DNA of 64,000 nt from DAOUKH01 sp964291475 (GTDB lineage: Bacteria > Chloroflexota > Dehalococcoidia > SHYB01). Location of the stretch: contig OZ220083.1 in NCBI GenBank assembly GCA_964291475.2, positions 186,001-250,000 of the forward strand. The letters run 5' to 3'. A program made the translations under genes and the position numbers. The first letter of the stretch is position 1; each line of letters opens with the position of its first letter. The notes under the pieces were generated by a model. The model ran no database searches. It saw only the letters and a program-made list of their open reading frames with translations, and was not told the origin of the DNA. This document shows, in pieces, positions 50,303 through 58,290 of the stretch.

Positions 50303-51465
50303 GTTGCCGACCCGCCTCGGTGCAAGGCGACGCAGGTAACGTCGTCGGACTGCGGCGTATCCCCGGCGAAGTCGCTCACGGCGTCGAAAATCGTGGAGAT
50401 CGCATCCTTCACGCTGGCAGGGGGGTGGGACGCATAGGTCTCGCGCAGGCGGTCCAAGCCGAATTGCTCGTCTTTGCTATTCATGGCCTCGGTCACGCCA
50501 TCGGTATACAGCACTACCGTATCGCCCGGCGCGACGGAAACGGTATTCTCCCCGAAGTCGAACTGGGGCACGACCCCGAGCGCCAAGCCGCCGGTCAGGG
50601 GCAGCGAAGTCGAGCTTCCGTCGGGGTGAACGACGAGGGGCGGGTCGTGTCCGGCGCAGGCGTAGGTCAACTTCGAGGTCTCGGGGTCGTAGACCGCGTA
50701 GAGCACGGTGACGAACATCGCGGCCTCGTTCTGCTCATAGAGCAGATCGTTCACCTGCGCAACGACCTCGGCCGGGCTGCCGCCGCCGATCGCCGTCCCC
50801 TTCAGGAGGGTGCGGCTGGACATCATAAAGAGGGCCGCGGGAACGCCCTTGCCGGACACGTCGGCGATGGCAAGGCCCATCTGGCCGCGGTCCAAGCGGA
50901 TCACGTCGTAGAAGTCGCCGCCAACTTCCCGCGCGGGCTCCATGTTGGCGTAAATCTGGAAATCTTGGACCGTGGGGAACTGTCCGGGGAGGATCGACTG
51001 CTGGATCTTGCTGGCGATGTCGAGCTCGTTTTCCAGCGCGACGAGCTTGTCGCGGGATGAGACAGCCTCCCGCCACTCGTCGAGATGCCGCAGCGTCCGG
51101 TCGATGGTGACTTGTAGGTCTTCGAAGTCGACCGGCTTGGTGACGAAGTCGAAGGCCCCGCGGTTCATCGCGGTGCGAATGTTCTGCATATCGCCGTACG
51201 CCGAGATGATGACGGCACGTATGTCGGGGCTGACGTTCGGTATCTGGTCGAGGAGCGTCAGCCCGTCCATCTGGGGCATGTTGATGTCCGAGAGCACCAT
51301 GTCGATGGTCTCGTCCTCGTTCAGCTTCTCGAGCGCCTCGACGCCGTTTCCGGCAAAGACGAACTCGTAGCGCCCGCCCCTAATGTGGCGCCGCATGCGC
51401 TGCAGCATCAGGGGCTCGAGGTCCGGCTCATCGTCGACCACCAAGATCTTGTATGGCTTTGCCAT
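50299..51465 (-). CDS. Response regulator fused to RsbU/SpoIIE-type PP2C phosphatase
   Basis: 388 aa. The N-terminal receiver domain (1-125) has VVDDEP, phospho-acceptor Asp60 (VLSDINMP) and the Lys in FVTKPVDF. A helical linker with ELDIASKIQQSILPGQFP leads to the PP2C/SpoIIE catalytic domain (165-385). That domain has metal-binding Asp in GGDFYDVI, DVSGKGVPAALFM, CAGHDPPLV, YTDGVTEAMN and the final SDDVTCV. First gene of the operon. It would be phosphorylated, perhaps by the downstream kinase, and then dephosphorylate a STAS antagonist of the RsbW-type kinase. Confidence 0.93.
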   Translation of the reverse strand: MAKPYKILVVDDEPDLEPLMLQRMRRHIRGGRYEFVFAGNGVEALEKLNEDETIDMVLSDINMPQMDGLTLLDQIPNVSPDIRAVIISAYGDMQNIRTAMNRGAFDFVTKPVDFEDLQVTIDRTLRHLDEWREAVSSRDKLVALENELDIASKIQQSILPGQFPTVQDFQIYANMEPAREVGGDFYDVIRLDRGQMGLAIADVSGKGVPAALFMMSSRTLLKGTAIGGGSPAEVVAQVNDLLYEQNEAAMFVTVLYAVYDPETSKLTYACAGHDPPLVVHPDGSSTSLPLTGGLALGVVPQFDFGENTVSVAPGDTVVLYTDGVTEAMNSKDEQFGLDRLRETYASHPPASVKDAISTIFDAVSDFAGDTPQSDDVTCVALHRGGSAT

Positions 51466-51592
51466 CAGTCTCTTTCCATCTCTGGGATGGCGTCCGGCGC
51501 GGCTTTCGACTCCGCCGGCCGGCTGCTTTTCAACCCTGTACGATACCCGTTACGCACCGGCTGTCAAGGGAATCAGAAGCGACGGGAGCGGC

Positions 51593-52348
51593 CTAGAACC
51601 GCCCACCATCGATGTTGATGACCTGACCAGAGATATAAGAGGCGGCCTCGGATGCGAGGAAAAGCGCCGCGCCGACGCACTCCTCGCTCGTACCGCGGCG
51701 GCCCGCCGCGATGCGGGGCATGATCGCCTTGCCCTCGGGTGTTTGCGGCATCCCCGGATGGGTCTCGATCGTCCCGGGATTGATGCAGTTTGCCCGCACC
51801 TTCGGGCCGAACTCCTGCGCCGCATACTTCGTCAGAATCAGGAGGGAGCTCTTGGCGATGGCGTAGGCGAGCCGGTCGCCGCGCGTAGGCGTGAACGCCG
51901 TCGTGGAAACGACCGAGACGATGCTGCCGCCCTCGCCCTCGACCATGCGGGGACACAGTGCGCGGAACATCGCGAGCGCCGCCTCGAAGATCACGTTGTT
52001 CTGCGCCATCCATCCTTCGGAGGTGGTGGTGACGATGTTGCCGGTCCTCAAATTGTCGGGGACGGCGTTGTGGACTATCACGTGGATGCCGCCCCGCTTC
52101 TCCCAGGCCTCGTCGCACACCGGACCGACCGTCTCCGGGCGCATGAGGTCGCACGACACGTAGTCGCACGCGCCGCCGCCGGCCCGTATCTCGTCCGCGA
52201 GCTTGCCCATCCTCTCCCGCGAGCGTCCGGCGAGGATGACGCCGGCCCCCGCCTCGGCGAAGCCGCGGGCCAGATGCGACCCAAGATTGCCCGTGCCGCC
52301 CGTCAACAGCACGTTCTTCCCTGCGAGGCCGAACTTCTCGGTGTACAT
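51593..52348 (-). CDS. SDR-family oxidoreductase
   Basis: 251 aa. The NAD(P)-binding motif is TGGTGNLG (about 17-24). Arg in LAGRSRERM after strand 2 favours NADP. HNAVPDN takes the place of the usual NNAG. Catalytic Ser in VVSTTAF and Tyr/Lys in YAIAKSS are intact. It ends ISGQVINIDGGRF. CAAGGAGACGG precedes the ATG. It is divergent from the CoA-transferase at 52476 and likely belongs to the same catabolic region. Substrate unknown. Confidence 0.9.
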   Translation of the reverse strand: MYTEKFGLAGKNVLLTGGTGNLGSHLARGFAEAGAGVILAGRSRERMGKLADEIRAGGGACDYVSCDLMRPETVGPVCDEAWEKRGGIHVIVHNAVPDNLRTGNIVTTTSEGWMAQNNVIFEAALAMFRALCPRMVEGEGGSIVSVVSTTAFTPTRGDRLAYAIAKSSLLILTKYAAQEFGPKVRANCINPGTIETHPGMPQTPEGKAIMPRIAAGRRGTSEECVGAALFLASEAASYISGQVINIDGGRF

Positions 52349-52475
52349 GCCGTCTCCTTGTCGTGGGCCCGCTGCGCGGCAAGCCTACCACGGCGGGGTC
52401 GGGGTTCACGTTTCGCCGCGCCGCACACTAAGATGCGGGCGCCCGAGTCAACCGCGAGACGACAGGGAGGACGCC

Positions 52476-53717
52476 ATGGCCGGACTGCTCAGGGGCGTGA
52501 AGGTGATCGAGTCGGCGATGCTGATGACCGGCGACTTCACCGGGCAGCTGCTCGCCGACGAAGAGGCGGACGTCGTCAAGGTCGAGAGCCCGTTCAAGGG
52601 CGACTACCTGCGGGACTTCCTGGGGCAGATCAGGCCGCACAAGAAGGGGCACAGCCCGGCCCACATCTCGGTGAACCGCAACAAGCGCAGCGTCACCCTC
52701 AACCTCAAGACGGAGGAGGGGAAAGCGGTCTTCTGGCGGATGCTCGCCGAGGCGGACGTCTTCGTCGACGGCAACACACCCGGCGCGCTCGAGCGGCTCG
52801 GCGTCGGCTACGAGGCCCAAGCCGCCGTCAAGCCCGACATCATCTACGCCCACGTCACCGGCCTGGGCGCAACGGGGCCCTACGCGACGGTCCCCACGCA
52901 CGGCCAGTCGATGAACGCCCTGGGCGGCACCGAGCCCTGCGCCATCGACGAGCGCGGTCGCGCCATGCGCGTCAACCAGGGCGGGCTGGGCGCGAGCGCG
53001 AGCGGGGTTGTCGTTGGGCCACTCTATCTGGCCTACGCCGTCGCCGCCGCACTCTACCGCCGCGAAAAGACCGGCGAGGGCGCCTACCTCGACGTCGGTT
53101 GCAGCGACGCCATCGTCTCGCACGCCTGGTACGCCACGGTGCGGGAGCTGAACAAGGAGCGGATCGAGCCCGAAGACCGTGTCGGCGGAGGGATGGCGGG
53201 CACGGCCGACGGCAGCAGCAAGTACAACTTCTACTACACCAAGGACAAGAAGTTCCTCCTTGTCGCCCTCATCGAGAAGCACTTCTGGGAGAACTTCTGC
53301 CGCGCCATCGACCGGCCCGACCTCCTCGAGCAGGGCATCGGCTATCACAACGTCGACGCGCCGGTGGACTGGGGGCCGAAGGAGTTGCGCGGCGAGCTGC
53401 AGCGCATCTTCAGCGAGCGGACGCTGGCCGAGTGGATGGAAATCGCTCGCGACCACGACTGCGTGATCTCGCCGGCCAACCTCGCGGCCGACCTCCCCGG
53501 CGACCCTCACCTGCAGCACCGCGAGGCCATCGTCACGCAGGACCACCCCACGGCGGGCCCGGTGCTCGTCTCGGGACACCCCATCAAGGTCCCAGGCGAG
53601 CAGTACCGCGTCTACCGCCACGCCCCCGCCCTCGGCGAGCACACACTGGAGTATTTGACCGGGATGGGCTACAGCCAGGAGCAACTGGACGACTGGAAGG
53701 CCCGCGGCGTCATCTAA
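52476..53717 (+). CDS. Family III CoA-transferase-like protein lacking the catalytic Asp
   Basis: 413 aa, CaiB/BaiF fold. It has LLADEEADVVKVESPFKGDY, NRNKRSVTLNLKTEEGK and KTGEGAYLDVGCSDA. In the segment aligned with SIGDIAGGLYGA of the homologue at 31648, this protein reads ASGVVVGPLYLA. Val178 therefore replaces the catalytic Asp. It may need a partner chain, act by another mechanism, or bind CoA esters without transfer. GACAGGGAGGACGCC gives the ribosome site for the ATG at 52476. It is the first gene of a plus-strand series: CoA-transferase-like, SDR, PNPOx-like, hydrolase, P450, SDR. Confidence 0.88.
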   Translation: MAGLLRGVKVIESAMLMTGDFTGQLLADEEADVVKVESPFKGDYLRDFLGQIRPHKKGHSPAHISVNRNKRSVTLNLKTEEGKAVFWRMLAEADVFVDGNTPGALERLGVGYEAQAAVKPDIIYAHVTGLGATGPYATVPTHGQSMNALGGTEPCAIDERGRAMRVNQGGLGASASGVVVGPLYLAYAVAAALYRREKTGEGAYLDVGCSDAIVSHAWYATVRELNKERIEPEDRVGGGMAGTADGSSKYNFYYTKDKKFLLVALIEKHFWENFCRAIDRPDLLEQGIGYHNVDAPVDWGPKELRGELQRIFSERTLAEWMEIARDHDCVISPANLAADLPGDPHLQHREAIVTQDHPTAGPVLVSGHPIKVPGEQYRVYRHAPALGEHTLEYLTGMGYSQEQLDDWKARGVI

Positions 53718-53785
53718 CCCGCGTCGTTTGCCCGTGCCGCAAGGTTGCGGGTACAGTGCGGCCGAATGGCGAAGGGAGGCGGCCC

Positions 53786-54559
53786 ATGTCCGATTCGAGG
53801 AGCCTGGAAGGCAAGGTCGCGGTGGTCACGGGGAGCAGCCGCGGCATCGGCAAGGTCGTCGCGGTCGAGCTCGCCAAGCTCGGCGCGGACGTGGTCGTCA
53901 CCGCCCGCACGGTGGAAGAGAAGGAATGGATTCCCGGCACGATCGGCGCCACGGTGGCCGAGATCGAGTCGCTGGGCCGGCGGGCCGTGGCGGTGCAGGC
54001 CGACCTCACCCGCCGCGACAGTGTCGAGGCGCTCGTCCAACGCGTCGGGGACGACTTCGGACGCTGCGACATCCTGGTCAACAACGCGGCCTTCTTCGGG
54101 AAGGCCGCCTACCATTCGAGTTGGGAACTCTCGGCGAAGAGCTGGGACCTCCAGATGGAGCTCAACGTGACCGCGCCGTTCCTGCTCTGCCAGACCTTCG
54201 CGCCGGGTATGAAGGAGCGCGGCGGCGGCATCATCGTCAATGTCACGTCGGGGTCCGCCACCACCGTCGTGTCGGGGCTTGGTTACGGGGTCTCGAAGGC
54301 GGCGCTCAACCGAATGACGATGGGTATGGCCCACGACTACCGTGACGCGAACATCCCCGTGATCGCCCTCGACCCTGGGTTCACGCGCACGGAGATCGCG
54401 GAGATCGCCGCTTCCGGCATCGGCATGGACGCCAAGGACGCCCACCCCATGGAGGTGCCCGCGCTGGCGACCATCTACGTCATCACCCACGATCCGATGT
54501 CGTACACCGGCCAAGTCGTCGTGGCGGCGGACTTGGTCAAGGAGAAGGGGCTGCTATGA
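53786..54559 (+). CDS. SDR-family oxidoreductase
   Basis: 257 aa. Glycine motif TGSSRGIG at about 15-22, NNAAFF, and catalytic Ser in NVTSGSATT with Tyr/Lys in YGVSKAA. An insertion after strand 2 (EEKEWIPGTIGATVAE) lengthens that loop compared with classical SDRs. The start at 53786 is preceded by GGGAGGCGG. A much longer open frame in the same phase upstream runs through the previous gene and is not coding. The stop overlaps the next start (ATGA), so it is coupled to the PNPOx-like gene. Confidence 0.9.
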   Translation: MSDSRSLEGKVAVVTGSSRGIGKVVAVELAKLGADVVVTARTVEEKEWIPGTIGATVAEIESLGRRAVAVQADLTRRDSVEALVQRVGDDFGRCDILVNNAAFFGKAAYHSSWELSAKSWDLQMELNVTAPFLLCQTFAPGMKERGGGIIVNVTSGSATTVVSGLGYGVSKAALNRMTMGMAHDYRDANIPVIALDPGFTRTEIAEIAASGIGMDAKDAHPMEVPALATIYVITHDPMSYTGQVVVAADLVKEKGLL

Positions 54560-54993
54560 GCGTCGCGCTATCGGAGGAAGTCCAGCAGTTCATAACCGAG
54601 CACAGGAACGGCATCATCGCCACGTTCGGGAAGGGCGGCGCGGCGCAGATGACCGTGGTCACCCACGGCCTCTACCAAGGCGCTCCTGCCTTCACCTCCG
54701 CCGGCGGCCTGGTGAAGGTGCGCAACCTGGAACGCGACCCCCGCTGCTCCTACCTCGTGATGAGCCCCAACGGGCGCTCGTACGTCACCATCGAGGGGCA
54801 CGCCGAGGTCTACGGGCCGGGCGTCACCGACTCAGAGGTCCTGCGCATGGCGCTGCGCGACATCTACCGCGCGGCGGCCCGCAAGGAGCACCCCGACTGG
54901 GACGACTACGACCGTGCGATGGCGGAGCAGCAGCGCCGGGGCATTGTGGTGATCGCGGAGCGCGTCTACCACAATCTGGGCAGGTATTCGTAG
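54556..54993 (+). CDS. PNPOx-like F420/FMN-dependent protein
   Basis: 145 aa, the usual length of the pyridoxamine 5'-phosphate oxidase-like split-barrel family (PPOX-class, F420 type). Landmarks are HRNGIIATFGKGGAAQMTVV, VRNLERDPRCSYLVMSPNG and a YVTIEGHAEVY strand. The C-terminal VVIAERVYHNLGRYS follows. Proteins of this group bind F420 or FMN and reduce small substrates. The ATG overlaps the SDR stop. A 26-nt gap leads to the alpha/beta hydrolase. Confidence 0.85.
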   Translation: MSVALSEEVQQFITEHRNGIIATFGKGGAAQMTVVTHGLYQGAPAFTSAGGLVKVRNLERDPRCSYLVMSPNGRSYVTIEGHAEVYGPGVTDSEVLRMALRDIYRAAARKEHPDWDDYDRAMAEQQRRGIVVIAERVYHNLGRYS

Positions 54994-55019
54994 GCGCCGC
55001 GCGGCGCAGGGAGGCGGCC

Positions 55020-55823
55020 ATGCCCTTCGCGCAGATACGCGACATCCGCATGTACTACGAGCGGCGCGGGTCGGGGCCCTCGCTGCTCTACATCAGCGGC
55101 ACGGGCGGCGACCTGCGGGCTGGGCGCGTCTTCGAAGGCCCCTTGGCGGCATCGTTCGACATGCTCGCCTACGACCAGCGCGGCCTCGGCCAGACCGACA
55201 AGCCCGATGTTCCCTACAGCATGGCCGACTACGCCGACGACGCGGCGGCGCTCCTCGACCACGTCGCGTGGGACCGTGCCCGCGTCATCGGCGTCTCCTT
55301 CGGCGGCATGGTCTGCCAGGAGCTCGCCCTCCGCCACCCGCAGCGCATCGAGCGGCTCGTCCTCGCCTGCACGTCAAGCGGCGGCGAGGGCGGCAGCTCG
55401 TACCCGCTCCACACACTGGAAGACCTCTCGCCCGAAGATGCCTTGGAAAAGCGCATCGGCCTCTACGACTCGCGCTTCGGCGGCATACCCCGCGAGGAAT
55501 GGCCCGCGAGCTTCGCCGCCATCGTCGACCGCGCCGCCCAGAACCGCGACCTCGGCTCGGACGATCCGGCGAAACCCGTCGGCGCGCACCGGCAGCTCGA
55601 GGCCCGCTCCAAGCACGACACCTACGACCGTCTCAGCCGGCTGAAGATGCCGGTCCTGGTCTGCGGCGGGCGCTACGACGTCATCGCCCCCGTCAAGAAC
55701 CTCGAGGCGCTCGCCGCACGCATCCCCAACGCCCAACTCCGGCTCTACGAGGGCGGCCACATCTTCATGTGGCAGGACGAACGCGCCTGGCGCGACGTCG
55801 CCGCCTGGCTCCTGGAGGCATAA
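55020..55823 (+). CDS. Alpha/beta hydrolase
   Basis: 267 aa classical alpha/beta hydrolase. Oxyanion region is LLYISGTGGD, and DQRGLGQTDKP is the strand-4 landmark. The nucleophile elbow is GVSFGGMV (Ser about 94), the acid is in GGRYDVIAPV and the catalytic His in EGGHIFMW. It resembles 3-oxoadipate enol-lactonase or carboxylesterase-type enzymes in length and motifs. Within the catabolic series, it precedes the P450 by about 108 nt. The exact substrate is unknown. Confidence 0.9.
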   Translation: MPFAQIRDIRMYYERRGSGPSLLYISGTGGDLRAGRVFEGPLAASFDMLAYDQRGLGQTDKPDVPYSMADYADDAAALLDHVAWDRARVIGVSFGGMVCQELALRHPQRIERLVLACTSSGGEGGSSYPLHTLEDLSPEDALEKRIGLYDSRFGGIPREEWPASFAAIVDRAAQNRDLGSDDPAKPVGAHRQLEARSKHDTYDRLSRLKMPVLVCGGRYDVIAPVKNLEALAARIPNAQLRLYEGGHIFMWQDERAWRDVAAWLLEA

Positions 55824-55931
55824 CCGGAAGCACCTTTACCATTCCGGGAAATCCGCTGGCAACGCGCAGCCGTATGATTAGACGCGAGAGTCCCGCCGGT
55901 AGTATCATTAGGAGAGAGAGGTAGGACTGCC

Positions 55932-57356
55932 ATGCAGGCTCGCCCAACCGCACTTCGGCGCTTTCGGTGGCGACTGTGGCCGAGTCCGCCGACCAACTAC
56001 GGTCGGTCCGCGGCGGACGAGGCGCGCCGTGCCTTGGCCGCGATGCCGCGGGTCCCCGGCCCACCGATCATCGGCAACGCCTTCGACCTCGCGGGCGACC
56101 TGCGCGCCTTTCTCACCGAGCAATACCTCAAACTCGGCCCTGTCTTCCGAGTCTCGGCATTCCACCGTCAATACGTCGTGATAGCGGGCGCTGAAGCGAA
56201 CCGCTTCTTCGCGGGCTCCGGGAAGGGCTACTTCCGCAACCGTGAGACGTGGCAGGACTTCGTTGAGGAAATGGGGGCGGAGCGGGCCATGCTCGCCCTC
56301 GATGGCCCCGACCACCTGAGACACCGTCGGGAACAGAAGCGGGCCTACTCGCGGCGCTACGCCGAAGGGCACCTTGAGGAGGCCGCCAACATCGCCCGGC
56401 GCGAGATCGAGACCTGGCCCATCGCCGAGCCGATCCGCGGCCACTACGCTCTCCAACGGATCATCACCGAGCAGCTCGGCGTCCTCGCCGCCTCGACGTC
56501 GCCCCGGCACTACCTCGACGACCTCATCGTCTTCGTGGAGTCGATGCTCCTCACCCACGTCCTCCACCAGCGCCCGAGGGTGTATCTGAAGCTGCCGCAC
56601 ATCCAACGCGCCGCCAAGCGAGTCGAGCGCTTGTACCAGGAGGTACGGGCGGGACACACCCCGGAGAAGCGCGAGGGCCAGCCTGCCGACCTGATCGACG
56701 ACCTCCTCGACCTGCACCGGCGCGACCCCAGGTTCTTCTCCGAGCGCGACATGAAGGTCCACATGATGGGGCCGTTCATCGCCGGCCTGGATACGGCGGC
56801 GGCCAGTTGCGCCTTCATGCTCTACGCGCTGCTGAAGCGCCCCGACGTGTTGGAGAAGATGCGAGCGGAAGCCGACGAGCTTTTCAGCGGCGGGACCCCC
56901 ACGATCGAAAAGGTGCGCGCGCTCGACGTCACGCACCGCGTCGCGATGGAGACCCTGCGCATGTACCCCATCGCGCCCGCGGTCTTCCGCACCACGATCG
57001 ACTCCTTCGACTTCGGCGGCCACACCATTCCGGCGGGGAGCAAGGTCATCATCGGCACCACCGTGCCGCACTACCTGCCCGAGTACTTCCCCGACCCCGA
57101 GCAGTTCGACATCGACCGGTACACCGGCGATCGCAAGGAGCACATGCAGCCGGGCAGGTATGCCCCGTTCAGCCTCGGCACGCACCGCTGCCTGGGCTTC
57201 GGCTTCGCCGAGTTCCAGATCGCGATCACGATGGCGGCGATCGTCCATTACGTCGACATGGAGCTCGACCCGCCCGACTGGGAGCTCCGCACCACCTCCG
57301 CGCCGACGCCGAGGCCCAACAAGGGCTTCAAGTTCCGCGTGATCCGGCACCGCTGA
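55932..57356 (+). CDS. Cytochrome P450
   Basis: 474 aa, soluble. The haem-binding segment is FSLGTHRCLGFG with Cys420 as thiolate ligand. The ExxR motif is ETLR (Glu340-Arg343). The I-helix has the oxygen-activation sequence AGLDTA near 284-289. The N-terminus has no membrane anchor but includes a Pro-rich start PRVPGPPIIGNAF. It is longer than typical ~400-aa bacterial P450s and resembles CYP51/CYP110-style sequences. No ferredoxin or reductase gene is adjacent. GGAGAGAGAGG precedes the ATG. Located between a hydrolase and an SDR, fitting monooxygenation followed by dehydrogenation. Confidence 0.94.
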   Translation: MQARPTALRRFRWRLWPSPPTNYGRSAADEARRALAAMPRVPGPPIIGNAFDLAGDLRAFLTEQYLKLGPVFRVSAFHRQYVVIAGAEANRFFAGSGKGYFRNRETWQDFVEEMGAERAMLALDGPDHLRHRREQKRAYSRRYAEGHLEEAANIARREIETWPIAEPIRGHYALQRIITEQLGVLAASTSPRHYLDDLIVFVESMLLTHVLHQRPRVYLKLPHIQRAAKRVERLYQEVRAGHTPEKREGQPADLIDDLLDLHRRDPRFFSERDMKVHMMGPFIAGLDTAAASCAFMLYALLKRPDVLEKMRAEADELFSGGTPTIEKVRALDVTHRVAMETLRMYPIAPAVFRTTIDSFDFGGHTIPAGSKVIIGTTVPHYLPEYFPDPEQFDIDRYTGDRKEHMQPGRYAPFSLGTHRCLGFGFAEFQIAITMAAIVHYVDMELDPPDWELRTTSAPTPRPNKGFKFRVIRHR

Positions 57357-57371
57357 CCTCCCCGGCGCCCG

Positions 57372-57380
57372 TGCTATTCT
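57372..57380 (+). promoter_or_regulatory. Extended -10 promoter element
   Basis: TGCTATTCT lies 43 nt upstream of the ATG at 57424, between the P450 and SDR genes. It matches the extended -10 pattern seen elsewhere in the window. Confidence 0.35.
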
Positions 57381-57423
57381 CTCCGCGGGTCGGGCTTCCC
57401 CCTGCCCTGTAGGAGGTCTGCGT

Positions 57424-58185
57424 ATGTTGTTCGAAGGGCGCATCATGATGGTGACCGGCGGTGGGGGCGGCATCGGCCGGGCGACGAGCCTGATGGCGGC
57501 GAGGGAAGGCGCAAGCATCGTCTCCGCCGACATCAACGCCGACAACGCGGGCAAGGTGGCCGCCGAGGTCGAGGCGTTGGGGCGCGAGGCCCTCGCCATG
57601 GAGACCGACACCACCGACAAGGCGCAGGTCGACCGCATCGTCGCTGCCGCCAACGACCGCTTCGGCAAGATCGACATCCTGATCAACGCGGCCGGTCTCG
57701 CCAACGGCGCCCCGTTCCTGGAGCACACCGGCGACCTGCTCGACCAAGTCGTCGCCTCGCACCTGAAGAGCATGATGTTCGCCTCGCAGGCGGTGCTGCC
57801 CAAGATGATCGAGCAGCGCTACGGGCGCATCGTCAACATCACCTCCAGAGCCGGCTGGCGCGGACGCCCCGGCACGGCGGCTTACGGGGCCGCGAAGGCG
57901 GCGATGACGGGCATGGCGCGGGTGATGGCCGCCGAGTTCGGCGAGTTCGGCGTCACCGTCAACAACGTCGCCCCCGGCATGGTGCTCAGCCCCATGACCC
58001 GCGACGCCTACGGCAGCATGGACGACCAGGTCGAGGAGCAGGTCCGGGCGGGCTCCGTCATCCAGCCACACCGGCTCGCGACCGAGGACGAAATCGCCCA
58101 AGCGCTCCTCTACTTCTGCGGCCCCAACACCGACCAAGTCACCGGCATGACCCTCCACGTCAACGCCGGTACGGTCATGCCCTAG
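57424..58185 (+). CDS. SDR-family oxidoreductase
   Basis: 253 aa. Glycine motif TGGGGGIG at about 11-18 and Asp in VSADINADN after strand 2 (NAD preference). NAAGLANG, catalytic Ser in NITSRAGW, and Tyr/Lys in YGAAKAA are present. TAGGAGGTC precedes the ATG. It is the last gene of the plus-strand catabolic series. Three 27-bp repeats and an IS element follow. Substrate unknown. Confidence 0.9.
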   Translation: MLFEGRIMMVTGGGGGIGRATSLMAAREGASIVSADINADNAGKVAAEVEALGREALAMETDTTDKAQVDRIVAAANDRFGKIDILINAAGLANGAPFLEHTGDLLDQVVASHLKSMMFASQAVLPKMIEQRYGRIVNITSRAGWRGRPGTAAYGAAKAAMTGMARVMAAEFGEFGVTVNNVAPGMVLSPMTRDAYGSMDDQVEEQVRAGSVIQPHRLATEDEIAQALLYFCGPNTDQVTGMTLHVNAGTVMP

Positions 58186-58198
58186 CGCAGGCCGCTAC

Positions 58199-58279
58199 AC
58201 CTCTTCCCCTCTGGGGGCGCCTTAGACCTCTCCCCCTCTGGGGACGCCTTAAGCCTCTCCCCCTCTGGGGGAGACTGAG
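58199..58279. repeat. Three tandem 27-bp imperfect repeats
   Basis: Units at 58199-58225, 58226-58252 and 58253-58279 share the pattern (A/G)CCTCT(C/T)CCCCTCTGGGG followed by CGCCTTAG or AGACTGAG. The third runs into a GAGAGGGTAC segment that is also found on the far side of the IS element. The spacing is uniform and there are no spacers, so it is not a CRISPR. Confidence 0.75.
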
Positions 58280-58290
58280 AGAGGGTACAG

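Noticed and set aside
58199..58279. CRISPR array
   Set aside because: The three 27-bp units are directly adjacent with no spacers, and there are no cas genes.
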